Source: Citrobacter amalonaticus
GTDB taxonomy: Bacteria; Pseudomonadota; Gammaproteobacteria; Enterobacterales; Enterobacteriaceae
Assembly: GCF_002918555.1 (NCBI RefSeq)
Contig: NZ_PQMB01000008.1
Location: forward strand, 86,491 to 150,490
DNA: 64,000 nt
Direction: 5' to 3'
This document shows positions 1 to 8,962 of this stretch, in pieces. A program made the translations under genes and the position numbers. Below the pieces are notes generated by a model. That model did not search any database. It had not been told where the DNA came from and saw only the letters and a program-made list of their open reading frames with translations. The first letter of the stretch is position 1. The number at the start of each line of letters is the position of its first letter.

Positions 1-1319
1 GAATAATAAGTACCGAGGTAGATATTAAAGTTCTGCATATCCATCACATTCGGGATCAGGTAAGAAGCATGGACGGTATGGATATCGTAAGTCCCTTCAT
101 CAGTGATGACGCAGTCGTTATCGCATACAAAACCCTCCGCAAAGTCATCGATTTTGTTATGCGCGTAAATGTAACCAAGTTCGAAGTTTTTCCACAGGGC
201 GTTGGCCGCAGCAGTGAAGTCTTTTTCATTATCCGCATCGAGATAAGCGGTATTCAGGTTGAACACCACGCCATTTTCCGGGTCGGTTTTCAAACCGTTC
301 CACGTCATGGTTAAACCGTAACCGGTACGATCGGACTGATCGACAAACTCACCGGTACTGGTGTATCCGTAGGCGTTATTTACCACCTGCGATTCCATTG
401 CTGCTGCGAAAGAGAGTTCGGTCATTGGCGACCAGGAAACAACAGGACGCAGGTAGACAACGTTTTTCTCTTTTACCATCTCACGGCCATGATAGGTACG
501 CCCTTCAGCAGCAACATTATCACCGTCGGCATAAAGCGATGTACCGTCTTCAATCAGCGAGTTCAGTTCAAAGTACCAGTTATCAATTTGCTTACTTAAC
601 AGGAAGTTACCACCAGCATCGGAACGGCCCCGAGCCTCTTTCATCATATAAATATAGCCCTGACCATCGGTATACAAATCGTTGGCCGTATTACCGGAAT
701 GCTCAACAAAGGTATCCTGATTCAGCGGGAACATATCGTAAGCTTCGAAACGACCGACTTTTACTTTCCAGTCATTTTCCTGACCGAAGTTAAAATAAGC
801 ATCATCAAGGTTCATTTTGCCATACATATCCGCCAACGGTTGCACAGAGAAACCCGCAAAACGCCCGTCATCCAGCTTACGCATTCCGTCGAAACCAATC
901 AGGATACGGCCATCCATATCCCACTGTTCAGTCGTATTATCTTCGTTGAGCCTGGTGAGCGTTCCTTTGCGACTTTCCGCATCCATATTGAATTCCACGT
1001 CGCCGTAGATTTTCAAATCGCCATAGCCGGAGAGCACCAGGTTAGGAGTGGTGGCGTTCTTTTTGGTCTCTTGTGCGGGCGTTGTGCCGTTGACTGGCGT
1101 ATTCCCCTGAGCAACTTTAATTTCCTGGATCTCCGCAGCCTGCTGTACCTGCAATTGCTGCACCTGATTTTCCGCTTTTGCCGCACGGTTTTCCGCTGCT
1201 TCCAGCCGGGCTTCCAGTTGTTCGAGCCGCTGTTCCAGAGTCATTTTTTGCGTTTTAGCAAAGCCATTATTTGCCACTAATAATAGACCGATTGCTAAAG
1301 CTAACGTCGATTTCTTCAT
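1..1319 (-). CDS. Outer-membrane carbohydrate-type porin, truncated by the window edge
   Basis: The reading frame opens at 1319 and runs off the left edge after about 439 codons, so the C-terminal strands are missing. Residues 1-21 form a signal peptide (MKK start, hydrophobic core, cleavage after FA). Residues 25-60 are a heptad-rich EQRLEQLEARLEAAENRA-type coiled coil. The rest is a beta-barrel-like sequence with alternating aromatic residues (SGYGDLKIYGDVEFNMDA and similar). A periplasmic coiled coil in front of a barrel is the layout of ScrY/RafY/BglH-type sugar porins, and I infer that role. The exact substrate cannot be read. No transporter or enzyme for a sugar is adjacent inside the window; partners may lie to the left. 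Confidence 0.75.
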   Translation of the reverse strand, partial: MKKSTLALAIGLLLVANNGFAKTQKMTLEQRLEQLEARLEAAENRAAKAENQVQQLQVQQAAEIQEIKVAQGNTPVNGTTPAQETKKNATTPNLVLSGYGDLKIYGDVEFNMDAESRKGTLTRLNEDNTTEQWDMDGRILIGFDGMRKLDDGRFAGFSVQPLADMYGKMNLDDAYFNFGQENDWKVKVGRFEAYDMFPLNQDTFVEHSGNTANDLYTDGQGYIYMMKEARGRSDAGGNFLLSKQIDNWYFELNSLIEDGTSLYADGDNVAAEGRTYHGREMVKEKNVVYLRPVVSWSPMTELSFAAAMESQVVNNAYGYTSTGEFVDQSDRTGYGLTMTWNGLKTDPENGVVFNLNTAYLDADNEKDFTAAANALWKNFELGYIYAHNKIDDFAEGFVCDNDCVITDEGTYDIHTVHASYLIPNVMDMQNFNIYLGTYY

Positions 1320-1610
1320 TATTTGCTTTCCTTGAAATAAAGAACGCCCAACGTCTTCCGACCGGAAGACGCGCAATATGCAAATCAAAAAAAAATTATT
1401 TTTATAGGTAATACGATGCCGATGACTGAAATAAAATCAGAACATTAAAACGTGGCACCAGTACAGGCTAATATTTATTATCATACTGATTTTTATGTGT
1501 AACGTGGATATTTTTAAGAATGTGAGGGATATAACACTAGTGCTGAAATTAACACAAAATAATAAAAACAATTTTATATGGTTCACAGCGAAATATAATT
1601 ACAAATAATA
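1320..1610. other. AT-rich upstream region of the porin, no gene
   Basis: This 290-bp stretch between the porin start and the regulator's terminator is strongly AT-rich and has no open frame with a ribosome binding site. It presumably holds the leftward porin promoter. I cannot define -35/-10 boxes or an operator with confidence. Confidence 0.5.
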
Positions 1611-1643
1611 AAAAAGCGCGAACGATAATCGCTGCGCTTTTAT
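1611..1643 (-). terminator. Rho-independent terminator of the XRE/cupin regulator
   Basis: Inverted repeat aaaagcgc (1612-1619) / gcgctttt (1634-1641). It lies 16 bp beyond the regulator's stop codon. On the minus strand the GC stem is followed by a T tract. Confidence 0.7.
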
Positions 1644-1658
1644 TTAATAAACGTTCAA

Positions 1659-2207
1659 TTAATTCTGTTCAGCCACCAGGATCGCCTGAGTGTCAGGCTC
1701 CAGTGCTTTAAAGATATGCGCTTGATCGGCGGGGTAACAAATATAATCGCCCTCACCTAACTCTTCCGGCGCTTCCGTCAATCCCACCATCGCCTTACCC
1801 TGCGTTACGATAATATGTTCAACCGATCCCGGTGGATGCGGTTGTGAAATACGATCCGCGCCCGGCTGCGTCAGCAGCAGATAGATATCCCGCCGCGCGC
1901 CCGGTGGGCAGGCGGCCAGTAAAATGGCCTGATAGTGGGCCTGCTCGGCCACGACTTTTGTCCCTTCGCCGCGGCGAATCACCTGCGTTTTTTGCTCCTG
2001 CGGTTCCATCAGGCGCGCAAAGGGAATATCTAACGCCACACACAGTGACCAGAGCGTTTCCAGACTGGGATTGCCATTACCCGCTTCCAGCTGAGAAAGC
2101 GTGGATTTTGCGATTCCCGCTCGTCGGGCGATTTCCGCCAGCGACAGGCCGGTACGCTGACGTTCACGAACCAGACTTTTGGCAATCACACTGATGGGCT
2201 GTGTCAT
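1659..2207 (-). CDS. XRE-family regulator with C-terminal cupin domain
   Basis: 182-residue protein. Residues about 8-62 are a helix-turn-helix of the XRE/Cro type (GLSLAEIARRAGIAKSTLSQ, then NPSLETLWSLC). Residues about 100-180 are a cupin-2 beta barrel (HPPGSVEHIIV, GDYICYPADQAH). This layout is that of the SutR/YdcN-like small-ligand repressors. I chose the ATG at 2207, which gives the family's normal start (an ATG at 2219 is also possible). The longer upstream frame crosses the divergent promoter and is unlikely to be translated. It is divergent from an AzlC/AzlD exporter pair across a 100-bp region holding palindromic sites, so I infer that it controls that pair and itself. Confidence 0.85.
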   Translation of the reverse strand: MTQPISVIAKSLVRERQRTGLSLAEIARRAGIAKSTLSQLEAGNGNPSLETLWSLCVALDIPFARLMEPQEQKTQVIRRGEGTKVVAEQAHYQAILLAACPPGARRDIYLLLTQPGADRISQPHPPGSVEHIIVTQGKAMVGLTEAPEELGEGDYICYPADQAHIFKALEPDTQAILVAEQN

Positions 2208-2226
2208 ACACGACTCCATGTTTTTT

Positions 2227-2296
2227 ATATCGAACGAATCGTTCGCCTTGTAAAACAAATTTTCTACGTTCATTATAATGGAAATTCGTTCGATAT
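2227..2296. promoter_or_regulatory. Divergent promoter with paired palindromic operator candidates
   Basis: A perfect 15-bp palindrome cgaacgaatcgttcg lies at 2231-2245. The extended sequence atatcgaacgaa (2227-2238) recurs in inverted orientation as ttcgttcgatat at 2285-2296. A consensus -10 hexamer tataat (2274-2279) sits between them for the rightward gene, so the second site would overlap the transcription start. The adjacent XRE/cupin protein is the natural ligand-responsive binder. That assignment is inference. Confidence 0.6.
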
Positions 2297-2307
2297 GGCT
2301 AAAGAGT

Positions 2308-2967
2308 ATGAAACACCCTTTTTCATGTCTCAAAGGAGACACCGTCAAAGCAATATTTTTAGTGTGTCTGGCCGTCGGGATTGTCGGCATGTCTTACGGC
2401 TCGCTGGCAATAGCCTACGGCTTCCCCATTTGGGTACCGTTTGTACTCTCCATTTTTGTACTGGCCGGGGCGTCCGAGTTTATGTTTATCGGCATTGTCG
2501 CCAGCGGTGGTAATCCACTGGCAGCCGCCGCGGCCGGTTTGCTGGTTAACGCTCGTCACATCCCGTTTGGCGTGACGGTACGCGATCTGGTCGGCACACG
2601 CACCGCCAGCTTTTTTGGCTGCCATATCATGAATGATGAAAGCGTGGTGTTCGGTCTGTCGCAAAAAACGCCAGAGCAGCGTAAAGCCGCCTACTGGCTG
2701 TGCGGCCTTGGCGTGGCGATCCTGTGGCCGCTGGGAACGTTGCTGGGTACTGTCGTCGGCAAGCTGCTCCCGGCGCCGGAAACGATCGGGCTGGATGCGG
2801 TTTTCCCGGCAATTTTACTGGCACTCGTTGTCCCGGCATTTAAAAACCGCACCACGCTGGTCCGCGCCTGTAGCGGCGCGGCGCTGTCGCTTGCCGCCGT
2901 CCCCTTTGCCCCGGTGGGGCTACCGGTTCTGCTCTCCCTGCTTGGCTTACTGACGAGGAAAAAATAA
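2308..2967 (+). CDS. AzlC-family large exporter subunit (branched-chain amino acid type)
   Basis: About 219-residue inner-membrane protein with the AzlC/YgaZ signature: early LAIAYGFPIW helix, LAGASEFMFIGIVASGG near residue 55, and LLVNARHIPFGVTVRDL near residue 80. Several hydrophobic helices follow. AzlC proteins pair with a small AzlD partner to export amino acids such as valine. The partner follows directly, with a 1-base stop/start overlap. An upstream ATG at 2278 lies inside the -10/operator region, so the ATG at 2308 is preferred, although its Shine-Dalgarno sequence (aaagag) is weak. Substrate is not readable from sequence. Confidence 0.85.
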   Translation: MKHPFSCLKGDTVKAIFLVCLAVGIVGMSYGSLAIAYGFPIWVPFVLSIFVLAGASEFMFIGIVASGGNPLAAAAAGLLVNARHIPFGVTVRDLVGTRTASFFGCHIMNDESVVFGLSQKTPEQRKAAYWLCGLGVAILWPLGTLLGTVVGKLLPAPETIGLDAVFPAILLALVVPAFKNRTTLVRACSGAALSLAAVPFAPVGLPVLLSLLGLLTRKK

Positions 2968-3290
2968 TGGGTAATATGACGCTGTTTATCGTTGGGATCG
3001 CCATGTTATCTCTGGGAACGTATTTAATGCGTTTAGGGGGAGCTAAGCTTGGAAGCCGTTTAGCGTTCTCAGAACGCTCACAGGCGCTGCTTTCCGATGC
3101 TGCAACGGTGTTACTGTTCTCCGTCGCCCTGGCAACCACTTTTTACGAGGGAGAGAATTTTGCCGGAATGGCGCGCGTGCTCGGCGTGGCTTTTGCGGTA
3201 TTTCTCGCCTGGCGCAAAATGCCGCTAATCTTGGTGATCGTTGCCGCCGCGGTGGTAACCGCACTGCTACGAATGGTGGGCATACACTAA
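2967..3290 (+). CDS. AzlD-family small exporter subunit
   Basis: 107 residues, mostly membrane helices, with the AzlD/YgaH pattern: MLSLGTYLMRLGGAKLG near the start, then SDAATVLLFSVALATTF, and LAWRKMPLILVIVAAAVVTALLR at the end. The start codon overlaps the azlC stop, which indicates translational coupling. It works as the obligate partner of the AzlC-type protein upstream. Confidence 0.85.
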   Translation: MGNMTLFIVGIAMLSLGTYLMRLGGAKLGSRLAFSERSQALLSDAATVLLFSVALATTFYEGENFAGMARVLGVAFAVFLAWRKMPLILVIVAAAVVTALLRMVGIH

Positions 3291-3295
3291 AAATA

Positions 3296-3330
3296 TAATT
3301 ACCCTGGCGAAATATTCATCAGGGTAATTA
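3296..3330 (+). terminator. Hairpin after the AzlCD pair
   Basis: Perfect 11-bp inverted repeat taattaccctg (3296-3306) / cagggtaatta (3320-3330) with a 13-base loop, starting 6 bp after the azlD stop. There is no clean T tract, so termination may be inefficient. Confidence 0.55.
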
Positions 3331-3471
3331 CCTGTAGCGTTATGTGTTTTACCCCACAAAAACAGGCGCTAACTCTGCCTCAAATTGTCACTCCCCCCTG
3401 ACATATTGCCGCTCATCTCTTCACCGGTTCACCGTTAAAATCAATTAAACAGTTTTTAACGGAGTCCCACT

Positions 3472-3918
3472 ATGACAGCCCTTACAGCTAACTGCATTGA
3501 CCTGAATATTCAGGGGAATAGCGTTTATGCCATCCTCAAGCAACTGGCGAATATGGCGCTTCAAAATGGCTACGTCTCTGACCGCAGCGCCTTCCTGCAA
3601 ACGCTCCTGATGCGGGAAAAACTGCATTCTACGGGATTTGGTTCGGGTATCGCCGTCCCTCACGGCAAAAGCGCCTGCGTGAAACACCCCTTTGTTCTGT
3701 TCGCCCGTAAAGACCAGCAGGTTGACTGGCAGGCCAGCGATGGCGAAGCCGTCAACTGCTGGATCTGCCTCGGCGTGCCGCAAACCGGCGAGGACGCCCA
3801 GGTCAAAATCATTGGCACCCTGTGCCGCAAAATCATCCACCAGGATTTTATCAACCAACTGAAACAGGGTGATGTCAGTCAGGTACTCACTTTGTTAAAT
3901 CAGACCTTAACCTCATAG
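3472..3918 (+). CDS. frvA: PTS EIIA component, fructose-like
   Basis: 148-residue cytoplasmic EIIA of the fructose/mannitol family. It accepts phosphate from HPr at the histidine in GIAVPHGKS (His64) and passes it to FrvB. E. coli FrvA has the same length. ACGGAG precedes the ATG by about 7 bases. It is the first gene of frvABXR, in the same order as in E. coli. The natural substrate of the Frv system is not established. Confidence 0.92.
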   Translation: MTALTANCIDLNIQGNSVYAILKQLANMALQNGYVSDRSAFLQTLLMREKLHSTGFGSGIAVPHGKSACVKHPFVLFARKDQQVDWQASDGEAVNCWICLGVPQTGEDAQVKIIGTLCRKIIHQDFINQLKQGDVSQVLTLLNQTLTS

Positions 3919-3928
3919 GGAAGCGGCT

Positions 3929-5374
3929 ATGGAGTCATCCTTACGTTTAGTGGCGATCACCAACTGCCCGGCGGGTATTGCCCACACTTACATGGTTGCA
4001 GAAGCGCTGGAGCAAAAAGCGCGCTCGCTCGGCCATACGATTAAAGTTGAAACCCAGGGCTCAAGCGGCGTCGAAAACCGACTGACCAGTGAAGAGATTG
4101 CCGCTGCCGATTACGTTATTCTGGCCACCGGTCGCGGCCTGAGCGGTGAAGATCGCGCACGCTTCGCCGGGAAAAAGGTGTTTGAGATCGCCATCTCCCA
4201 GGCGCTGAAGAATATCGACCAGATTTTTACCCGGTTACCCTCTCATTCACAGCTGTTTGCCGCAGACAGCGGCGTGAAGCTGGGTAAACAAGATGTGCAA
4301 CAGGGCAGCGTGATGAGCCACCTGATGGCGGGGGTTTCTGCGGCTCTGCCGTTTGTTATCGGCGGCGGTATTCTGGTGGCTATCGCCAATATGCTGGTGC
4401 AGTTTGGCTTACCCTATACCGATATGTCGAAAGGCGCGCCGTCGTTTACCTGGATTGTCGAATCCATCGGCTATCTGGGCTTCACCTTTATGATCCCGAT
4501 TATGGGCGCGTATATCGCGTGGTCGATTGCAGACAAACCCGCGTTTGCTCCGGCATTCCTGGTGTGTTATCTGGCCAATGATAAAGGTCTGCTCGGCACT
4601 CAGTCGGGCGCGGGTTTTCTCGGTGCGGTGGTGCTGGGGCTGGCGATCGGCTACTTCGTGCTGTGGTTTCGCAAAGTGCGCCTCGGCAAAGCGCTTCAGC
4701 CGCTGCTCGGTTCAATGCTGATCCCGTTTGTCACCCTGCTGCTGTTTGGCGTGCTGACCTATTACGTCATCGGGCCGGTGATGTCCGATCTTATGGGCGG
4801 CCTGTTGCATTTCCTGAATACCATTCCCCCCTCAATGAAAATGGGCGCGGCTTTCCTCGTAGGTGCGATGCTGGCATTTGATATGGGCGGGCCTGTCAAT
4901 AAAACCGCCTGGTTCTTTTGCTTCTCGCTGCTGGAAAAACATATCTATGACTGGTACGCCATCGTCGGCGTGGTCGCGCTGATGCCGCCCGTCGCGGCGG
5001 GTATCGCCACTTATCTGGCACCGAAGCTGTTTACCCAACTGGAGAAAGCCGCCGCCAGCAGCGCGATTGTGGTCGGCGCAACCGTCGCCACCGAACCGGC
5101 GATCCCTTACGCACTGGCTGCGCCACTGCCGATGATTACCGCCAATACGCTTTCCGGCGGCATTACCGGCATGCTGGTGATCGCCTTCGGAATCAAACGT
5201 CTCGCGCCGGGGTTAGGTATCTTTGACCCGCTGATTGGCCTGATGTCTCCGGTGGGGTCGTTTTATCTGGTGCTGGCGATGGGTCTGGCGCTGAACATTT
5301 CGTTAATCATCATTCTGAAAGGGTTGTGGCTAAGGCGTAAAGCCGCGCAACAGGAGCTTGCCCATGAACATTGA
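3929..5374 (+). CDS. frvB: PTS EIIBC component, fructose-like
   Basis: 481 residues. Residues 1-105 are an EIIB domain with the phospho-acceptor cysteine in TNCPAGIAHTYMVAEAL (Cys13). Residues about 120-475 are a polytopic EIIC transport domain (GGGILVAIANML, FDMGGPVNKTAW). It transports a sugar across the inner membrane with concurrent phosphorylation, fed by FrvA. It starts 11 bp after frvA and its end overlaps frvX by 11 bp. Confidence 0.93.
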   Translation: MESSLRLVAITNCPAGIAHTYMVAEALEQKARSLGHTIKVETQGSSGVENRLTSEEIAAADYVILATGRGLSGEDRARFAGKKVFEIAISQALKNIDQIFTRLPSHSQLFAADSGVKLGKQDVQQGSVMSHLMAGVSAALPFVIGGGILVAIANMLVQFGLPYTDMSKGAPSFTWIVESIGYLGFTFMIPIMGAYIAWSIADKPAFAPAFLVCYLANDKGLLGTQSGAGFLGAVVLGLAIGYFVLWFRKVRLGKALQPLLGSMLIPFVTLLLFGVLTYYVIGPVMSDLMGGLLHFLNTIPPSMKMGAAFLVGAMLAFDMGGPVNKTAWFFCFSLLEKHIYDWYAIVGVVALMPPVAAGIATYLAPKLFTQLEKAAASSAIVVGATVATEPAIPYALAAPLPMITANTLSGGITGMLVIAFGIKRLAPGLGIFDPLIGLMSPVGSFYLVLAMGLALNISLIIILKGLWLRRKAAQQELAHEH

Positions 5375-6434
5375 GTTACTTCAGCAATTATGTGAAGCCA
5401 GCGCCGTCAGCGGTGATGAGCAGGAAGTTCGCACCCTCCTCATTAACACGCTGGAACACTGCGCGGATGAAATCACTTTTGACGGTCTCGGCAGCTTTGT
5501 CGCCCGCAAAGGCAACTGCGGGCCGAAGGTGGCGGTAGTGGGCCATATGGATGAAGTCGGCTTTATGGTAACCCATATCGATGATGCTGGCTTTTTGCGC
5601 TTCACCACCATTGGCGGCTGGTGGAGCCAGTCGATGCTGAACCACCGGGTCACCATTCGTACCCGCAACGGCGTGAAGGTACCCGGCGTTATCGGCTCCG
5701 TCGCCCCTCATGCCTTAACGGACAAGCAGAAACAGCAGCCGCTGACATTTGACGAAATGTTCATTGATATGGGTGCGAACAGCCGTGAAGAGGTGGAAAA
5801 ACGTGGCATTGCGATTGGCGACTTCATCAGCCCGGAGGCTAACTTTGCCCGCTGGGGAGAAGATAAGATTGTCGGCAAAGCGCTGGATAACCGGGTGGGC
5901 TGCGCCCTGATGGCAGAACTTTTACAGGCGGTGGATAACCCCGAAATCACTCTCTACGGCGTTGGCAGCGTTGAAGAAGAAGTTGGCCTGCGCGGGGCGC
6001 AAACGTCGGCGGAGCATATCAAACCTGACGTGGTGATCGTGCTGGATACCGCCGTCGCCGGCGACGTGCCCGGTATCGACAGCATTAAATATCCGCTCAG
6101 GCTGGGCAAAGGACCAGGTCTGATGCTGTTTGATAAACGCTATTTCGCCAGTCAGCAGCTGGTCGCGGCCTTAAAAGAGAGCGCGAAAAAAAGCGACGCC
6201 CCCTTGCAGTTTTGCACCATGAAAACCGGGGCAACGGACGGCGGGCGCTATAACGTAATGGGCGGCGGGCGTCCGGTCGCCGCGCTGTGCCTGCCCACCC
6301 GCTATCTGCATGCTAACAGCGGTATGATTTCCGCCGCAGATTATGATGCGCTGTTTACGCTGGTGCGCGAACTGCTGACCTCACTGACGGTGGAAAAAGT
6401 GAAGTCCTTCACCGATTTTCGCCAGGAGGGTTAA
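5364..6434 (+). CDS. frvX: M42-family metallo-aminopeptidase/endoglucanase-like protein
   Basis: 356 residues, the same as E. coli FrvX. M42 metal-binding motifs are present: VGHMDEVGF (His61, Asp63), KALDNRVGCALM near residue 176, SVEEEVGLRGAQ with the catalytic glutamates near residue 207, and VLDTAVAGDVPG. The ATG at 5364 gives the family start; an in-frame ATG two codons upstream is less likely. Members are cobalt- or zinc-dependent peptidases, and some are annotated as endo-1,4-glucanases. The physiological role beside a PTS is unknown. Confidence 0.9.
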   Translation: MNIELLQQLCEASAVSGDEQEVRTLLINTLEHCADEITFDGLGSFVARKGNCGPKVAVVGHMDEVGFMVTHIDDAGFLRFTTIGGWWSQSMLNHRVTIRTRNGVKVPGVIGSVAPHALTDKQKQQPLTFDEMFIDMGANSREEVEKRGIAIGDFISPEANFARWGEDKIVGKALDNRVGCALMAELLQAVDNPEITLYGVGSVEEEVGLRGAQTSAEHIKPDVVIVLDTAVAGDVPGIDSIKYPLRLGKGPGLMLFDKRYFASQQLVAALKESAKKSDAPLQFCTMKTGATDGGRYNVMGGGRPVAALCLPTRYLHANSGMISAADYDALFTLVRELLTSLTVEKVKSFTDFRQEG

Positions 6435-8179
6435 TGTTAAACGAGCGCCAGTTAGCCATCGTGGACAGCCTCGAACAGCAGCCATGCTCGCTGGGCGAGC
6501 TGGCGCGGCAAACTGGTGTTTCGAGCCGGACTATCCTGCGCGATATTGATTATCTCAACTTCACGCTCAGCGGTAAGGCCCGTATTCAACCCGGCGGCAG
6601 CGCGGGCTATCAGCTGGAAATCGTCGACAGGCGCAGCTTTTTCCAGCTCCTGCAACGTCATGATAATGATGATCGGTTACTGGCGTTCCTGTTGCTGAAC
6701 ACCTTCACGCCCCGGGCACAGCTGGCCTCTGCGCTCAACCTGCCCGAAACCTGGGTTGCAGAGCGGTTGCCGCGCCTGAAGCAGCGCTATGAGCGCGCAT
6801 TTTGCCTGGCCAGCCGGCCGGGCGTCGGTCATTTTATTGATGAACCAGAAGAAAAACGCCTTATCCTGCTGGCGAATCTGCTTAAAAAAGATCCGTTATT
6901 GATTCCACTACCGGGCATTACCCGGGACAACATCGAGCGGCTTAGCGCGGCATGCGAACACCTGGATGAGTTTCCTCTGATGTCCGGAGAATATCTTGCC
7001 AGTCTGGTACTGGCGGTCTATGCCCTGCGTAATCAGCTCTCCACCGCAGGGCCGGAATGTCGACATGCCACGCTGAAAAAAGTTGTGGAGCAGGGAGGGA
7101 TCTATCTGGGCGATCGCGCGTGCGCAACGCTGATTGGTCTTCTGGAAAACCGGCAGCGGCAGGCAATGACCATTTCCACCGATGTCGTGGTTTCTCTGTT
7201 ACAAAGCATACCTGGCGTCGCCTCGCTGAATATTATCGACACCCAGCTGACCGATAACATCACCGGACATTTACTGAGGTGTGTTTCAGCCCCCCTGTGG
7301 ATACCGGAACATCGCCAGAGCAGCATGAATAACCTGAAAGCAGCCTGGCCCGCCGCCTTCGATATGAGCCTGCGCTTTATCGCCCTGCTGCGCGAACGGT
7401 TAGATATTCCGCTATTCGACAGTGACCTGATTGGGCTCTATTTTGCCTGTGCCCTGGAGCGGCATCAAAATGAGCGTCAGCCGATCATTTTGTTATCCGA
7501 TCAGAACGCCATTGCCACCATTAATCAGCAGGCTATTGAGCGCGACGTACTGAATTGTCGGGTAATGATTGCGCGAAATCCCGGTGAGGTGAAGGCCATC
7601 AGTCAGGAGGTTGAGCCACTGCTGATCGTCAATAACAGCCACTATTTGCTGGACGATTCCTCAAGAAACGTCCTGACCATTAAAAACATCATTACAGCCT
7701 CCGGCACAGAGCAGATTAAAAGCTATCTCGCCACGGCGTTTATTCGCCAGCAGCCGGAGCGTTTCTTTTCTGAATCAGGCAGTTTCCACTATCCGAATAC
7801 CCCGGAAGAAGGCTGGCTCAGCATCACCCGCCAAATTTGCGTCCGGCTCATGGCTCAGGCGCATATTACCCAGGATGAAGCACAGCGCATCTGCGCCCGT
7901 GAAAGTGAAGGTGAGAACCTGATTGTCAATCACCTGGCCATCCCCCACTGCTGGAGTGAACAGGAGCGCCGTTTTCGCGGATTCTTTGTCACCCTGGCCC
8001 ATCCCGTGCAGGTTAACAATGAACCGGTCAGCCATGTGTTGATTGCCTGTGCCGCCGCCGATGCGCGTCATGAGTTAAAAATATTCAGCTATCTGGCCAG
8101 CGTGCTGTACCGCCATCCGGCAGAAACTATTTGCGGATTAAATGGGCATGAGGCGTTTATTGCGCTGTTAAAACAGTAA
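6434..8179 (+). CDS. frvR: BglG/MtlR-type transcriptional regulator with PRD and EIIA-like domains
   Basis: 581 residues. An N-terminal HTH is present (LGELARQTGVSSRTILRDIDYLN). PTS-regulation (PRD) regions follow at about 165-385. An EIIA-like C-terminal domain at about 430-575 carries NHLAIPHCWS, a candidate phospho-histidine site. The start overlaps the frvX stop (taATG). It presumably senses PTS phosphorylation state to control frv transcription, as in related DNA-binding PRD regulators. The length matches E. coli FrvR (582). Confidence 0.9.
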   Translation: MLNERQLAIVDSLEQQPCSLGELARQTGVSSRTILRDIDYLNFTLSGKARIQPGGSAGYQLEIVDRRSFFQLLQRHDNDDRLLAFLLLNTFTPRAQLASALNLPETWVAERLPRLKQRYERAFCLASRPGVGHFIDEPEEKRLILLANLLKKDPLLIPLPGITRDNIERLSAACEHLDEFPLMSGEYLASLVLAVYALRNQLSTAGPECRHATLKKVVEQGGIYLGDRACATLIGLLENRQRQAMTISTDVVVSLLQSIPGVASLNIIDTQLTDNITGHLLRCVSAPLWIPEHRQSSMNNLKAAWPAAFDMSLRFIALLRERLDIPLFDSDLIGLYFACALERHQNERQPIILLSDQNAIATINQQAIERDVLNCRVMIARNPGEVKAISQEVEPLLIVNNSHYLLDDSSRNVLTIKNIITASGTEQIKSYLATAFIRQQPERFFSESGSFHYPNTPEEGWLSITRQICVRLMAQAHITQDEAQRICARESEGENLIVNHLAIPHCWSEQERRFRGFFVTLAHPVQVNNEPVSHVLIACAAADARHELKIFSYLASVLYRHPAETICGLNGHEAFIALLKQ

Positions 8180-8192
8180 TAGCCGACAACAA

Positions 8193-8941
8193 AAGCGCCT
8201 CAGGGGGTGATGCGGGTCACTTAAGGATTGATTAACCGCAAAGCCCTGTGCGGGGAAGACTCAATATGCCGGATTCGGTTAATTATTCCGTTCACGTCAT
8301 GTTCTGCGCCTTTCTGACATCCCTGCTCCTGTGAACGGGTTAAGGGTGCTATCGCCGCACCCTTAACAATCCCGGCTCCCGGCAGGAAAATTGTCGCTTC
8401 GCGATACCCTCCGTTTATTCCTCCAGGCTACCGGGCCGGGCGCGATGTAGCGACCCTGCAAAACGCGCCCTGAACCCGCATCCATGCGGGTTCTCCCGGC
8501 CTTACGGAAACACGTCGGCAATTTTCAGCCGGACTGTTCCACACCTGGCCCCTTGTGCGGTCTGTATTTTTATTAAAGCGAAACGGATTTAACTGAAAGT
8601 CAGCGTGCTGAAGCGATGGGCCTGGTCCGGCATGAAAATCGATGAGACGTTGGCGGATGACCGGGTCCGCCCGCAGGGATGCGGGCGGAGGGGACGGCCT
8701 GCATGGACGCAGGCTCGTCCCCGACCCGAAGGAAGACGACATAAGGCGAATGGACCACGAAGTGGCGATTTTCCCTGCCGGGAGCCTGGGTTGCAAGGGA
8801 GGCGGCGGCGAGCCTCCCTTGCCCGTTCACGGGAATGAGGGTTTCAGAGAAACAATGAACATATGGTGAACGGAACCCTTTGCCATTGTTAAAAATTCTC
8901 CGTTATCTCTTAAACGGTTGGCATCAGCCCCTGAGGCGCTT
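8193..8941. repeat. 749-bp inverted pair of hairpin-rich repeats, non-coding
   Basis: The ends are a 21-bp terminal inverted repeat with one mismatch (8193-8213 and 8921-8941), reading AAGCGCCTCAGGGG-[G/C]-TGATGC. Inside, the two halves are diverged inverted copies. Matching landmarks are TTCCGTTCAC...GTGAACGGG (8286-8339 against 8823-8876), a hairpin (8340-8366 against 8794-8822), GGCTCCCGGCAGG (8373-8385 against about 8776-8788), and further GC-rich hairpins at about 8438-8470 and 8472-8493 on the left and 8666-8727 on the right. Several stems keep pairing while their sequence changes. ORFs of 60-122 codons here are uncharacteristic overlapping frames. I do not recognise the family. It fills the whole gap between frvR and the small YdgH-like gene, where E. 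coli carries yiiG. Confidence 0.75.
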
Positions 8942-8962
8942 ACTTCGACAATGGCGATATTG

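Noticed and set aside
398..1280. Plus-strand frames of 131 and 193 codons at the left end
   Set aside because: They are antisense to the signal-peptide-bearing porin frame, which runs uninterrupted from 1319 to the window edge.
8428..8869. Overlapping frames of 60-122 codons in the frvR-fdhD gap
   Set aside because: They lie on both strands over the hairpin-rich inverted repeat, are Arg/Pro rich, and have no consistent start site; non-coding structure explains them better.
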